From positions 1 through 64,000 of the forward strand of contig CAZJUQ010000035.1 of the NCBI GenBank assembly GCA_964549335.1: DNA of 64,000 bases. Reading direction: 5' to 3'. This document shows, in pieces, positions 9,408-18,223 of the stretch; position 1 is the first letter of the stretch, and each line of letters opens with the position of its first letter. The position numbers were made by a program, and so were the translations under genes. Under the pieces are notes generated by a model that worked only from the letters and a program-made list of their open reading frames with translations, ran no database searches and was not told the DNA's origin. Source of the DNA: Sulfidibacterium sp964549335. GTDB lineage: Bacteria > Bacteroidota > Bacteroidia > Bacteroidales > F082.

Positions 9408-10280
9408 ATGACACCCATGAAAAAAATCATTTTCGTACTCTTTATTTTTGCCGCCATAACGGCTTTTAAAAACGATAAACCCGCATACCGCATCTTCGGT
9501 AAAGATGGGAAAAAAGTAAAATTCCAAAAAGTGGTTAAAACAGCCGCGGAAGCCGACGTTTTATTCATTGGCGAACAACATAACAATCCCATTAGCCACT
9601 GGATGGAATTGGAATTGACAAAAGCTTTATTTAAAGAAAAAAACGGTAATATTATTCTCGGAGCAGAGATGTTTGAAGCCGACAACCAATTAATACTCAA
9701 CGAATACCTCGAAGGTAAAATAACGAAAAAAAACTTTGAAGATGAAGCACGCCTCTGGAACAACTATTCCACCGACTACAAACCACTTGTGGAATTTGCC
9801 GTAAAAAACAAATTACCTTTCGTAGCAACAAATATTCCCCGCAGGTATGCATCAATAGTTTACAAGCACGGTTTTGAAGCCCTCGACAGTTTAACCGCCG
9901 AAGCCCGCTCCTACATTGCCCCCCTGCCCATCGCCTACGACCCCGAAGTAAAATGTTATAAAGATATGGTTGCACAAATGGAACTTATGGGTCACAACAA
10001 CCCTAATTTCCCTAAAGCTCAGGCAATAAAAGATGCCACAATGGCATACAACATTGCCAACAACGCCGGCAAAGGCAAACTCTTTATTCATTATAACGGC
10101 GCATACCATTCCGATAACTTTCAGGGTATTTTATGGTACCTGAAAAAATACAAACCGGAATTAAAAATTGTTACCGTTACTTCGGTGGAACAGTCGCAAC
10201 TTGATTCATTGAATGCTGAAAATAAAAATCTTGCCGATTTCATTATCGCTATCCCCGAAGATATGACAAAAACATATTAA
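9408..10280 (+). CDS. ChaN family protein (DUF399, haem-binding-like)
   Basis: A 290-residue exported protein of the ChaN family, whose founding member is a lipoprotein that binds haem in Campylobacter. It has an N-terminal signal peptide (MKKIIFVLFIFAAITAF; an alternative start is ATG 9417, three codons in) with no lipobox cysteine, so it is probably periplasmic rather than lipidated. Family motifs are ADVLFIGEQHNNPISH near 50-65, LGAEMFEADNQ near 85-95 and FIHYNGAYHSDNFQGILWYL near 225-245. Its role in metal or haem handling is inferred from the family only. No haem or iron genes lie nearby. Confidence 0.8.
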   Translation: MTPMKKIIFVLFIFAAITAFKNDKPAYRIFGKDGKKVKFQKVVKTAAEADVLFIGEQHNNPISHWMELELTKALFKEKNGNIILGAEMFEADNQLILNEYLEGKITKKNFEDEARLWNNYSTDYKPLVEFAVKNKLPFVATNIPRRYASIVYKHGFEALDSLTAEARSYIAPLPIAYDPEVKCYKDMVAQMELMGHNNPNFPKAQAIKDATMAYNIANNAGKGKLFIHYNGAYHSDNFQGILWYLKKYKPELKIVTVTSVEQSQLDSLNAENKNLADFIIAIPEDMTKTY

Positions 10281-10343
10281 AACTGACAGGTAAAGTATCA
10301 GGTTACTAAAGAAATTGCCGGTATTCAAAAACAAAAAAGAGAT

Positions 10344-10784
10344 ATGGAATTTTATAAAAATTTCGAGCCCGTATGGGCAGATATGGACCCCAACAGACAT
10401 ATGCGCCATACTGCCTACAACGATTACGCGGCACAGGTGCGGGTCGCCTTTCTACGGGAAAACGGATACGGACTGGAAAAACTTGACGAGTTAAAATTGG
10501 GTCCTGTTTTGTTTAACGAAGAGACCACCTTCCTCAGGGAAATAAGGTTGGGCGACAAATTAAAAGTCGATGTTAAAATATCGGGATTGTCAACCGACGG
10601 AAAATTCTGGAATATGGAACACCATATCTACAAAAACGGCAAAAAACTCTCGGCTGTAATTAAAGTGCGGGGAGGCTGGATAGATATGACAACACGCAAA
10701 CTTAAAAACCCTCCGCCGGACATGTACGACAAGTTTGACAAACTACCCAAAACCGCTGATTTCTCCCTTATTGAAAAGAGATAA
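10344..10784 (+). CDS. Hotdog-fold acyl-CoA thioesterase
   Basis: A 146-residue protein of the 4-hydroxybenzoyl-CoA thioesterase/YbgC type. The motif WADMDPNRHMRHTAYNDYA near the N-terminus corresponds to the family's D-x-x-x-H-x-N-x-x-Y active-site segment, with Asp17 the likely catalytic acid. FLREIRLGDKLKVDVKI is the following hotdog strand. The acyl substrate is unknown. The gene is convergent with the symporter to its right, with only about 17 bases between stops. Confidence 0.82.
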   Translation: MEFYKNFEPVWADMDPNRHMRHTAYNDYAAQVRVAFLRENGYGLEKLDELKLGPVLFNEETTFLREIRLGDKLKVDVKISGLSTDGKFWNMEHHIYKNGKKLSAVIKVRGGWIDMTTRKLKNPPPDMYDKFDKLPKTADFSLIEKR

Positions 10785-10801
10785 TCGGTTACATTGCCCT
10801 C

Positions 10802-12508
10802 TTACCAAAAAACCACATAAAGCACGGTGAGTATAATACAGATAACAAATGCACTTATGTTGAACGCCGGCGATGTGGCAAACATACCTTTTTTGATTAT
10901 TATAGCTTTTTTATCGTCGGCACCACGGTTCTCTATCAGGCTTATCACCACAATAATTGCCGACACAACAAGAAAAGTGTATGCCATTTGATTCATCCAG
11001 GGAAGATTGGGAAACAAACTTTCGAGCGAACTGCCGCCAAACCAACCCTTGTTACCCGTTTTAAAATAGAGGGCAACGGGTATGGAAGACAATGCACCCC
11101 ATAATGCCGCATTATTTGTAGTCTTTTTCCAAAACAATCCCAACAGGAAAATAGCAAGAATACCCGGACTCACTATGCCCGTATATTCTTGAATATACTG
11201 AAACACTTGAGGCAAACTCCCCAGTAAAGGAGCCATAATTACCGCTATCAAAAGAGCAACTCCGGCAGTAAGCCTTCCCACAAAAACCACCTGTTTGTCG
11301 GTGGCATTTTTGTTAATATACGGTTTGTAAATATCCATTGTAAAAATGGTTGAAGTGGAATTTACCATTGACGCCACCGACGACACTATTGCCGCTGCCA
11401 ATGCTGCAAGCACCAAACCTTTAAGTCCAACGGGAATAAATTGTCTTATCAACCACGGATAAGCCCTGTCGTTTGCTATTGTACCGGCATTTGTTAAAAA
11501 CGACGGATCCACGGTTCCGGCATTTACGCTGCCGTCGGGACCGGCATTCAAAACATAGGCAACAATTCCCGGTACCACCACAAGTATCGGTATCAAAATT
11601 TTCAGAAACGCAGCCATGGCTATACCCTTTTGCGATTCGCGCAAACTTTTGGCGGCTAATGTACGCTGTATAATGTACTGGTTAAAACCCCAGTAATACA
11701 AATTTGCAACCCACATTCCCCCAATCAAAACCGACAATCCTGGCAAATCCCACCAGGCGTCTTTTCCGTCGGGGGTTATTATGGAGCCTTTGTTAACTAT
11801 CATGTGAAATTTCTCGGGAACTGTTTCGTACAACATTTTAAACCCCGAAAAGATATTGCCGTCGGGCGAAATATGACTCAAAGCTATAAAAGTTGTAAGC
11901 AAACCGCCAATGGTAAGAAGAGCAACCTGCAACACATCTGTCCATGCCACCGACGAAAGACCTCCCCACAAAGAGTATGCTGCCGCAAAAAGGGCAAGTG
12001 ATATTATGGCAAATACCAGCATGGAGCCGTCACCATTGCCGAAAATGGTGTCAATGGCAAGCCCCCCGAGAAAAAGTACCGATGTTAGATTTACGAATAT
12101 AAAAAGCGCTATCCAAAAAACCGCCAGTATTGATTTGAGGTTTGTGCTGTAACGCTTTTCAAGAAACTCGGGAATAGTGTATAACCCTTTCTCGATAAAT
12201 ACGGGAAGAAAAAATTTCCCCACGATAAGTAATGTTAATGCTGCCATCCACTCGTACGATGCTATTGCCAAACCAATGGCAAAACCCGACCCCGACATGC
12301 CTATAAACTGTTCGGCGGATATGTTGGCTGCAATCAGCGATGCTCCTATTGCCCACCACGGCAAACTCTTACTCGCCAAAAAATAGTCTTCGGCATTCCG
12401 TTGGTGACCCTTTTTACCTCGCGATACCCACAACCCTATTGTTAATATGGTTACCGCATATAAAATAAACACAAAATAGTCCCAAAAATCCAAATTTATT
12501 GATGACAT
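10802..12508 (-). CDS. Sodium/sugar symporter (SSS family, SGLT-like)
   Basis: A 568-residue inner-membrane protein with about 14 hydrophobic helices, of the sodium:solute symporter family. Its first third is strikingly like vSGLT, the Vibrio sodium/galactose transporter: NISAEQFIGMSGSGFAIGLA in TM2 and SYEWMAALTLLIVGKFFLPV, and later WTDVLQVALLTIGG. Sodium-coupled uptake of a hexose or related sugar is the likely role. It is transcribed alone on the minus strand. No TAnnTTTG box was found just upstream of the start at 12508. Confidence 0.88.
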   Translation of the reverse strand: MSSINLDFWDYFVFILYAVTILTIGLWVSRGKKGHQRNAEDYFLASKSLPWWAIGASLIAANISAEQFIGMSGSGFAIGLAIASYEWMAALTLLIVGKFFLPVFIEKGLYTIPEFLEKRYSTNLKSILAVFWIALFIFVNLTSVLFLGGLAIDTIFGNGDGSMLVFAIISLALFAAAYSLWGGLSSVAWTDVLQVALLTIGGLLTTFIALSHISPDGNIFSGFKMLYETVPEKFHMIVNKGSIITPDGKDAWWDLPGLSVLIGGMWVANLYYWGFNQYIIQRTLAAKSLRESQKGIAMAAFLKILIPILVVVPGIVAYVLNAGPDGSVNAGTVDPSFLTNAGTIANDRAYPWLIRQFIPVGLKGLVLAALAAAIVSSVASMVNSTSTIFTMDIYKPYINKNATDKQVVFVGRLTAGVALLIAVIMAPLLGSLPQVFQYIQEYTGIVSPGILAIFLLGLFWKKTTNNAALWGALSSIPVALYFKTGNKGWFGGSSLESLFPNLPWMNQMAYTFLVVSAIIVVISLIENRGADDKKAIIIKKGMFATSPAFNISAFVICIILTVLYVVFW

Positions 12509-12924
12509 AAAATCAGTTTTAATTATTTAACATTCTGCGAAAATAAAAAAAGATGTAACTTTGAAAAAACAACCAAAGGTTTTTATCCGTTTTAACGGCA
12601 CGAAACGAAACCCAGTAAACTGTTTCATTTTTGTTGTTTACCCATTACTTCTTATCGTTCCGTATTCGCTTTTCATAGTAGTTGTATTTTCAGGCGGGCT
12701 TAGTTATGCCACCGTTTTAAACAATCCGGCAAAGGGTATAAATATGTTTCGGCATTTGTATGATGTTTTATCTGCATCTACATCTCCATTTCCACGGACA
12801 ACTTTCTTCTATTTTGAAAAAACGAAATCAAGGAGATATTCAATTTGAAAAATATCATAAAGCCGGTTTTAACACAAAAGAACCTGTTTTTTACCGGAAA
12901 AAAAGAGTAAAAGGTTTTTCGGTA
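12509..12924. other. 416-bp stretch without a supported gene; lone promoter box inside
   Basis: No convincing coding region is present. A clear TAACTTTG box (12556-12563) on the plus strand points into the stretch. The plus-strand open frame that begins with TTG at 12561 overlaps this box and resembles no known protein. The stretch may hold a small RNA or the remains of a gene. Confidence 0.5.
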
Positions 12925-14325
12925 CTATCTCTTTTTACCAAAAACATATATTCCTTTCTTTGCCTTTTTGTAATCGGGACGCTCGAGATACTTATTAAAT
13001 TGCCATTTACCATTGGGGTTCAAAAAAAGGGTCCAGTAAGCCTTTTTACTTATTCCGTCGAAATGTCCCATTTGATGAGAGTATTGCCACACTTGAAAAC
13101 TGTTGAGAAAGAGCAAAAAAACAAATACCGTAAAAAAGAGGTATTTCACGATTTTTTTGCGACTGCCAATAACAAATGTTAAAAATTCGGCAAAAGGAAT
13201 CGATAACAGAGCATACGATTCGATGTAAGCCCTGTTGCCGAACCCCACAAACCACCAGCACCACCACGATGACAGTATATAAATATTAACAACCGTAAAA
13301 ATAAATACCGGCAAAAAGTAATTCCTCCTCCTTTTGTACAACAAAACAATTCCGGCCAAAGCAAAAATCATTAACGGAGTATAAAGCAACCAGCCGTTGT
13401 GATAACTGAAAAGCGAATTGAGAATTTGAGGATTATTAAAAAAGAAGCCCTCTTGACTTCCGTACGAATAGTAAAGCCACTTGCCTGCCATGGTCTTCCA
13501 GTATATCATTTGAGGAACCCATACCAAAACGGCGAAAAAAAGCATTAAAACAATATCCTTTATCTTTCCTGTCAAAAAACAGAGCCGCTTTTTTAAACTT
13601 CCGGCTCCGGTTACCCCGTAAAATAAAAAGAACAACACAATTATAACATCCGATGGTCTTATCAAACTTATTATTCCGGTCAAAAGCCCCAATACCGCAG
13701 CGGTCTTTGTTTTCGGGTTATCGTACCATTTCAGGGTATTCCATACGAAAAGGGTAAAAAGCGAAAAGGTGTAAACATGCGACATGGCAGCACGCAAACC
13801 CGAGTAATACAGCATATTGGTACCTACAACCAAGGCTATTACCGTTAATGCGGTAACCAAGTCGCTGTAATGTCTCAACAAGATTTTTCGAAGATATATC
13901 AACCCTACAACCAAAAAGAAAAAGCTGCTCATCAACAGCGCAAATTTGTATGGAGGACCAAACCCCATTGTATCCTGTCCCGCTAAATACGAATAGAATT
14001 GTGCCGCAAGAAAAAATGGCGCATATAAAAACGATAAACCCATGGTAAACTTGAAAACAGGCTTCCCTATAGGACTCTTCGACGACCACAAATGATTTTT
14101 CCTTAATTCGAAAGGTGCCGAAAGTGTTGATATGTCGTGAAAAATAAATATTGCCGGCAAGTATGAGTAGTACTCCTGAACATCGGCATAAATAACTTTC
14201 CGGGGCTTTTTCCAATACCCGCTAATTAATATTACCGCCAATACCGTTACCAATACTGAAAATACCGCCCAACGCGATAAATTATTTGACCCGGACTTTT
14301 TTGTGAGAAGTGAAAAAACGTTCAA
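12925..14325 (-). CDS. Polytopic membrane protein, GT-C glycosyltransferase-like
   Basis: A 466-residue integral membrane protein with about 11 hydrophobic helices. After the first helix an acidic motif (YADVQEYYSYLPA, Asp near residue 47) sits where GT-C glycosyltransferases of the ArnT/PMT type carry their catalytic acid in the first periplasmic loop. A Trp-rich segment (SSWWCWWFVGFGNR) lies near 365-380 and a short soluble tail follows the last helix. Transfer of a sugar from a lipid carrier to an envelope glycan is plausible but inferred from topology only. It starts 7 bases after the ArsR-like gene and is presumably in one operon with it. Confidence 0.6.
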   Translation of the reverse strand: MNVFSLLTKKSGSNNLSRWAVFSVLVTVLAVILISGYWKKPRKVIYADVQEYYSYLPAIFIFHDISTLSAPFELRKNHLWSSKSPIGKPVFKFTMGLSFLYAPFFLAAQFYSYLAGQDTMGFGPPYKFALLMSSFFFLVVGLIYLRKILLRHYSDLVTALTVIALVVGTNMLYYSGLRAAMSHVYTFSLFTLFVWNTLKWYDNPKTKTAAVLGLLTGIISLIRPSDVIIVLFFLFYGVTGAGSLKKRLCFLTGKIKDIVLMLFFAVLVWVPQMIYWKTMAGKWLYYSYGSQEGFFFNNPQILNSLFSYHNGWLLYTPLMIFALAGIVLLYKRRRNYFLPVFIFTVVNIYILSSWWCWWFVGFGNRAYIESYALLSIPFAEFLTFVIGSRKKIVKYLFFTVFVFLLFLNSFQVWQYSHQMGHFDGISKKAYWTLFLNPNGKWQFNKYLERPDYKKAKKGIYVFGKKR

Positions 14326-14332
14326 GATATTA

Positions 14333-14632
14333 CTAATTGTCGTTACACCGGTTTATACATTCGATAATCTCGGTAAGAGTGCGATTTCGCAACGCATAAA
14401 ATATCTTCTTCCCTTCGCGTTTCGACAACAGTATGTTTTTACTCTTTAAAATATTTAAATGATGAGAAGCGGTAGCTTGCTCAATATTCAACTCACGATA
14501 GATTTCCGTTACACTCATCTTCTCTTTTTGCGAAAGCAAATCAATAATGGCGATACGCATAGGATGCGAAATGGCACGCAACTTACTGGCTGCCAATTCC
14601 AGTTTTTCTATACTAATGTCTAAATGAGGCAT
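14333..14632 (-). CDS. ArsR-type winged-helix transcriptional regulator
   Basis: A 99-residue winged-helix DNA-binding protein: AASKLRAISHPMRIAIIDLL, then the helix-turn-helix MSVTEIYRELNIEQATASHHLNIL and the wing LLSKREGKKIFYAL. The ELCVCDL metal-binding box of classical ArsR/SmtB sensors is absent, so it probably does not sense metal through that site. It is the first gene of a two-gene unit with the GT-C-like membrane protein and is divergent from the HMG-CoA lyase-like gene. It could control either side. Confidence 0.88.
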   Translation of the reverse strand: MPHLDISIEKLELAASKLRAISHPMRIAIIDLLSQKEKMSVTEIYRELNIEQATASHHLNILKSKNILLSKREGKKIFYALRNRTLTEIIECINRCNDN

Positions 14633-14651
14633 TTTGTCTTCGTTTTTGCGG

Positions 14652-14659
14652 CAAAAATA
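14652..14659 (-). promoter_or_regulatory. Promoter -7 box for the arsR-like operon
   Basis: On the minus strand TATTTTTG followed by CCGC lies 20 bases before the ArsR-like start codon, matching TAnnTTTG. Confidence 0.6.
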
Positions 14660-14763
14660 TGAAAAATAAAAAATGCAAATAAAACAAATATGTATATATA
14701 TTGGTAAATTGAATATTTTATAATAAATCTAAATTACTCCGTTAAATAATAACCGATTCCGCC

Positions 14764-14771
14764 TAACTTTG
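14764..14771 (+). promoter_or_regulatory. Promoter -7 box for the HMG-CoA lyase-like gene
   Basis: TAACTTTG followed by CACC lies 25 bases before ATG 14796. It is back-to-back with the arsR-like promoter about 105 bases away, so one operator could serve both. Confidence 0.68.
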
Positions 14772-14795
14772 CACCGCCATTTGTAAAAGAAAATA

Positions 14796-15656
14796 ATGAT
14801 AAAAATAACGGAGACACCGAGAGACGGTTTTCAGGGACTTAAGTTAATTGTCGATACCAAATTAAAAACCGACTACATAAATGCTTTGTTAAAATGCGGT
14901 TTCGACACCGTTGAAGCCGGGAGTTTCGTGTCGGCACGTGCCATTCCGCAAATGGCCGATACCGCGGAAGTATTAAAAAACTTAAACCTGAAAAACAGCA
15001 ACACTAAAATAGCGGTTTTGGCTGCAAATAAGAAGGGCGCCATGAGAGCTGCCGGTTTTCAAGAAGTGGACAAAATTTTTTATCCCTTTTCGTTTTCTCC
15101 TACTTTTTTGAAAAAGAATTTAAACACAACCATCGAAGAGGCTGAAAAAACCGTTGATTACATTATCGATTTAACTATAAAAACAGGTAAAGAAGCCGTT
15201 ATTTTTTTGTCGCTTGCCTTTGGTGACCCCTACGGCGACCCGTGGCATATTGATATTTTGTATGCCTGGGTCGAAAAATTCATTTCAAAAGGATTGACCG
15301 GCATACCTCTTGCCGACACCATAGGAAATATTGAGGCAAAAAAGATAAACGGGGTTTGCCGGCAACTTGTCACACAATTTCCGCAGGTTGAATTCGGACT
15401 ACACACTCATGCCGTCAAAGGCAAAGGAGCTGAAAAAATAGATGCGGCATACAAAGCGGGTATAAGACATTTCGACACCGTCCTCGGCGGTCTGGGAGGT
15501 TGTCCGATGACAGGAAAAGAGATGATTTCAAATCTCGATTTGTACGAACTTATTGATTATTGCAATAAAAACGCAATAGCACACAACCTAAACCTCGACA
15601 ACATAAAAACCGCCGGTAAAAAACTTTCGAAGATAATCTTGACGGAAAACTTTTAA
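14796..15656 (+). CDS. Hydroxymethylglutaryl-CoA lyase-like enzyme
   Basis: A 286-residue TIM-barrel lyase of the HMGL family. The hallmark residues are ETPRDGFQG at the N-terminus (catalytic Arg-Asp), the metal-binding HTH at LHTHAVKG (about 204-211), and the C-terminal GGLGGCPM with the catalytic cysteine. HMG-CoA lyase cleaves HMG-CoA to acetoacetate and acetyl-CoA in leucine breakdown. No other leucine-degradation gene is nearby, so a related 3-hydroxy-acyl-CoA or homocitrate-type substrate cannot be excluded. It has its own promoter box 25 bases upstream. Confidence 0.88.
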   Translation: MIKITETPRDGFQGLKLIVDTKLKTDYINALLKCGFDTVEAGSFVSARAIPQMADTAEVLKNLNLKNSNTKIAVLAANKKGAMRAAGFQEVDKIFYPFSFSPTFLKKNLNTTIEEAEKTVDYIIDLTIKTGKEAVIFLSLAFGDPYGDPWHIDILYAWVEKFISKGLTGIPLADTIGNIEAKKINGVCRQLVTQFPQVEFGLHTHAVKGKGAEKIDAAYKAGIRHFDTVLGGLGGCPMTGKEMISNLDLYELIDYCNKNAIAHNLNLDNIKTAGKKLSKIILTENF

Positions 15657-15710
15657 CGGGAAGAAGGATTGGCAACGGCAGAACAACATACATCCCTCTT
15701 TACCTTTTTA

Positions 15711-16934
15711 TTACTCGTACCTTAGTGCTTTGGAGGGTGTAATACGCGTAATGGTATATGAAGGAATTATCAAAATAAGTATCAAAACCAAAAAAGCACC
15801 CGCATTTATCAGCAAAAAACTTCCCACACTCAACTCGACAGGTACATAATTTACATAATACGACGCAGCATCCAATCTTAAAACATGATATCTCTCTTGC
15901 AAAAAATAGAATATCAGTGCCAACCCGTTACCACACATCATTCCTCTGAAAATAATGCCTGACGCTTTGTAAAAAAATATTTTTCGTATGGAATTGTCAT
16001 AAACGCCAAGTGCCTTTAATATTCCCACCATATTTGTTTTTTCAATGATAATTATAAAAAGTGTGGAAATCATTGTTATTCCCGAAACAAGAATCATCAA
16101 CACGAGAATAACTACAACATTTGTATCCAACAGGCTCAGCCAATTGTAAATTTCGGGATATGTGTCAAAAACGGTTTTTACCGTCATGTCGAAAGGTAAA
16201 ACAGTGTAAAGTTTATAAGCCAGGGCATTTACCGTTTTTATGTTGTCTGTCAAAACCTCAATACTGCCGGCAAAATTCTTTCCCCAACCGTTCAGCCTGC
16301 GTATGTGCCTGATATCACCTATAATGTATCTGTTGTCAAACTCTTCGAGAGAGGTGTTGTAAATACCTGAAATTTTCAGTTTCCGTCCGCGGGCGCGTGT
16401 ATTATTTCCTATAAACCATATACGTATATAATCGGCGGTATCCAAATTCAAGATACGTGAAAGTTTTTGCGATATCAGAACCTCTTTTGAAACTGCCGGC
16501 GTATTTAACCCGGGTAATCTGCCCTTAACAAGGCTCTCTTTCAAGAAACTCCAATCGTAATCTTTGCCGACGCCTTTCAACACCACACCCTGTATCTGGT
16601 CAGTGGTTTTCAATACGCCTGCTTTATGAGCCGTTATTTGAACATGAGTAACGCCGGGGATTTTTTTCAGGGATGATATCAACGAGTCGGAAAACAGAAG
16701 CGGTTGCTCCTCCATGGAGTTGTTTCTATCGTAAGGCACTATCTTTAACGGAGAAGCAAACCCAACCACTTTGCTGCTTACGGAATTTTTAAACCCGATT
16801 ACTACAGCCACCGATATTATCGTCATGGCAAGTCCAAGGGCAATACTTGCATATGCAATTTTCACCACGGGACGCGAGTATGCCTGACTCCCTCCGGCAT
16901 ATAACCGTTTTGCTATAAAAAGCTCAAAATTCAA
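15711..16934 (-). CDS. ABC transporter permease, LolC/LolE-like (FtsX fold)
   Basis: A 407-residue inner-membrane protein with one N-terminal helix (about 27-50), a large periplasmic domain, and three C-terminal helices (about 275-300, 325-345, 375-395). This is the FtsX/MacB topology. The opening FELFIAKRLYAGG and SIALGLAMTIISVAVVIGFK match LolC/LolE-type permeases that release lipoproteins from the inner membrane. No ATPase (LolD) gene is adjacent, so it must pair with one encoded elsewhere. The C-terminus ends in the usual PSKALRYE. Confidence 0.85.
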   Translation of the reverse strand: MNFELFIAKRLYAGGSQAYSRPVVKIAYASIALGLAMTIISVAVVIGFKNSVSSKVVGFASPLKIVPYDRNNSMEEQPLLFSDSLISSLKKIPGVTHVQITAHKAGVLKTTDQIQGVVLKGVGKDYDWSFLKESLVKGRLPGLNTPAVSKEVLISQKLSRILNLDTADYIRIWFIGNNTRARGRKLKISGIYNTSLEEFDNRYIIGDIRHIRRLNGWGKNFAGSIEVLTDNIKTVNALAYKLYTVLPFDMTVKTVFDTYPEIYNWLSLLDTNVVVILVLMILVSGITMISTLFIIIIEKTNMVGILKALGVYDNSIRKIFFYKASGIIFRGMMCGNGLALIFYFLQERYHVLRLDAASYYVNYVPVELSVGSFLLINAGAFLVLILILIIPSYTITRITPSKALRYE

Positions 16935-16948
16935 TTTTATTTTTTTTA

Positions 16949-16956
16949 CAAAATTA
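16949..16956 (-). promoter_or_regulatory. Promoter -7 box for the lolC/E-like gene
   Basis: The minus-strand TAATTTTG lies 15 bases before the start at 16934 and matches TAnnTTTG. Confidence 0.6.
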
Positions 16957-16989
16957 ACTCTTTTCTTTTTGGCATAACTTATGCTTTTG

Positions 16990-16997
16990 TACTTTTG
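16990..16997 (+). promoter_or_regulatory. Promoter for the namZ-like gene
   Basis: TACTTTTG followed by CC lies 31 bases before ATG 17028. TTTG at 16968-16971, 18 bases upstream, fits the -33 element, making this the most complete Bacteroidota promoter in the window. Confidence 0.72.
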
Positions 16998-17027
16998 CCT
17001 TTTTTATAAAAATTACCGTGCAGCAAA

Positions 17028-18215
17028 ATGACTAAATACCTATTAATAAGTCTTTTATATTTTTTTTCAACAACATTAACGGCGCAAAAATCATCATTAC
17101 GGTTAGTCTCCATGGAGAGTATTGTTTGCGGCAATGCCAGATTTGACAAATACCTGCCTCTGATATCCGGGAAAAAAACGGCACTTGTTGTAAATCATGC
17201 ATCAATGATAAACGGCATTCATTTATCCGACACTTTAAAATCGCTGGGAGTTGATGTGGTAAAAATTTTCACCCCCGAACACGGATACAAGGGAACTGCC
17301 GCCGAGGGAAAATATGTTGCCAACGGTAAAATTTCAAAAGACTCAACCATAATTGTTTCGCTATACGGTATCAAGCGGAAACCGTCGCCGCAAGATTTAG
17401 ACGGTATAGATGTCGTTGTTTTCGACCTGCAAGATGTGGGAGTACGTTTTTATACTTACATATCAACCATGACTCTTGTTATGGAAGCTTGCGCCGAAAA
17501 CAACATCCCTATTATTGTGCTCGACCGTCCAAACCCCAATGGATTTTACGTTGACGGTCCTGTTTTGGAAAAGGAGTATAAATCGTTTGTGGGCATGCAC
17601 CCCGTTCCCGTGGTTTACGGAATGACAATAGGCGAATATGCCGGAATGGTAAACGGCGAGGGTTGGCTAAAAAATGGCGTAAAATGCGATTTGACAATCG
17701 TTAAAATGCTTAATTACAATCACAACCTTATAGTTAAACTGCCGGTAAAACCTTCGCCTAATCTTCCCGATTGGCGCTCGGTATATCTTTATCCTTCGCT
17801 GGGATTTTTCGAAGGCACCGTGGTAAGCGTGGGCAGAGGCACCGAAACACCGTTTCAAATGTACGGACACCCCGGAATTACATACGGCAACCACTATTTT
17901 ATTCCCAAAGCCAACAATATAAGTTTAAACCCCAAACTCAAAAACGACACATGCCGCGGAGAGCTACTCGTTTCATATGCCTCCCGGTTTATGACAAACC
18001 CGAGACAACTTAACATTTCGTGGCTTATTAAAGCATACAACAATCTAAAAGGCAAAGAAAAATTTTTCAACTCCTATTTCATAAAACTTGCCGGCACACC
18101 CCAATTACAAAAACAAATAGAAGCGGGTAAAACGGTTGAAGAGATACGAAAAAGTTGGCAACCTGCACTCAAAAAATTTAAGAAGATAAGGAAAAAATAT
18201 TTGATTTATAAATAA
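17028..18215 (+). CDS. DUF1343 / NamZ-like exo-beta-N-acetylmuramidase (GH171)
   Basis: A 395-residue secreted protein with an N-terminal signal peptide ending near TTLTAQ. It belongs to the DUF1343 family, now known from Bacillus NamZ to remove MurNAc from the non-reducing end of peptidoglycan fragments. Family blocks are TALVVNHASM near 48-57, IFTPEHGYKGTAAEGK near 80-96, VVFDLQDVGVRFYTYISTM near 127-145, LDRPNPNG near 164-171 and SVGRGTETPFQ near 268-278. A role in cell-wall turnover in the periplasm follows from the family. No muropeptide-recycling genes are adjacent. Confidence 0.88.
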   Translation: MTKYLLISLLYFFSTTLTAQKSSLRLVSMESIVCGNARFDKYLPLISGKKTALVVNHASMINGIHLSDTLKSLGVDVVKIFTPEHGYKGTAAEGKYVANGKISKDSTIIVSLYGIKRKPSPQDLDGIDVVVFDLQDVGVRFYTYISTMTLVMEACAENNIPIIVLDRPNPNGFYVDGPVLEKEYKSFVGMHPVPVVYGMTIGEYAGMVNGEGWLKNGVKCDLTIVKMLNYNHNLIVKLPVKPSPNLPDWRSVYLYPSLGFFEGTVVSVGRGTETPFQMYGHPGITYGNHYFIPKANNISLNPKLKNDTCRGELLVSYASRFMTNPRQLNISWLIKAYNNLKGKEKFFNSYFIKLAGTPQLQKQIEAGKTVEEIRKSWQPALKKFKKIRKKYLIYK

Positions 18216-18223
18216 AAACCGTT

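Noticed and set aside
12561..12848. Plus-strand open frame of 95 codons starting with TTG
   Set aside because: Its TTG is the last part of the promoter box at 12556-12563 and the protein resembles no family; the lack of a later ATG leaves only a 30-codon remnant.
12760..13182. Plus-strand open frame of 140 codons
   Set aside because: It lies mostly antisense to the 3' end of the membrane-protein gene and has no recognisable features.
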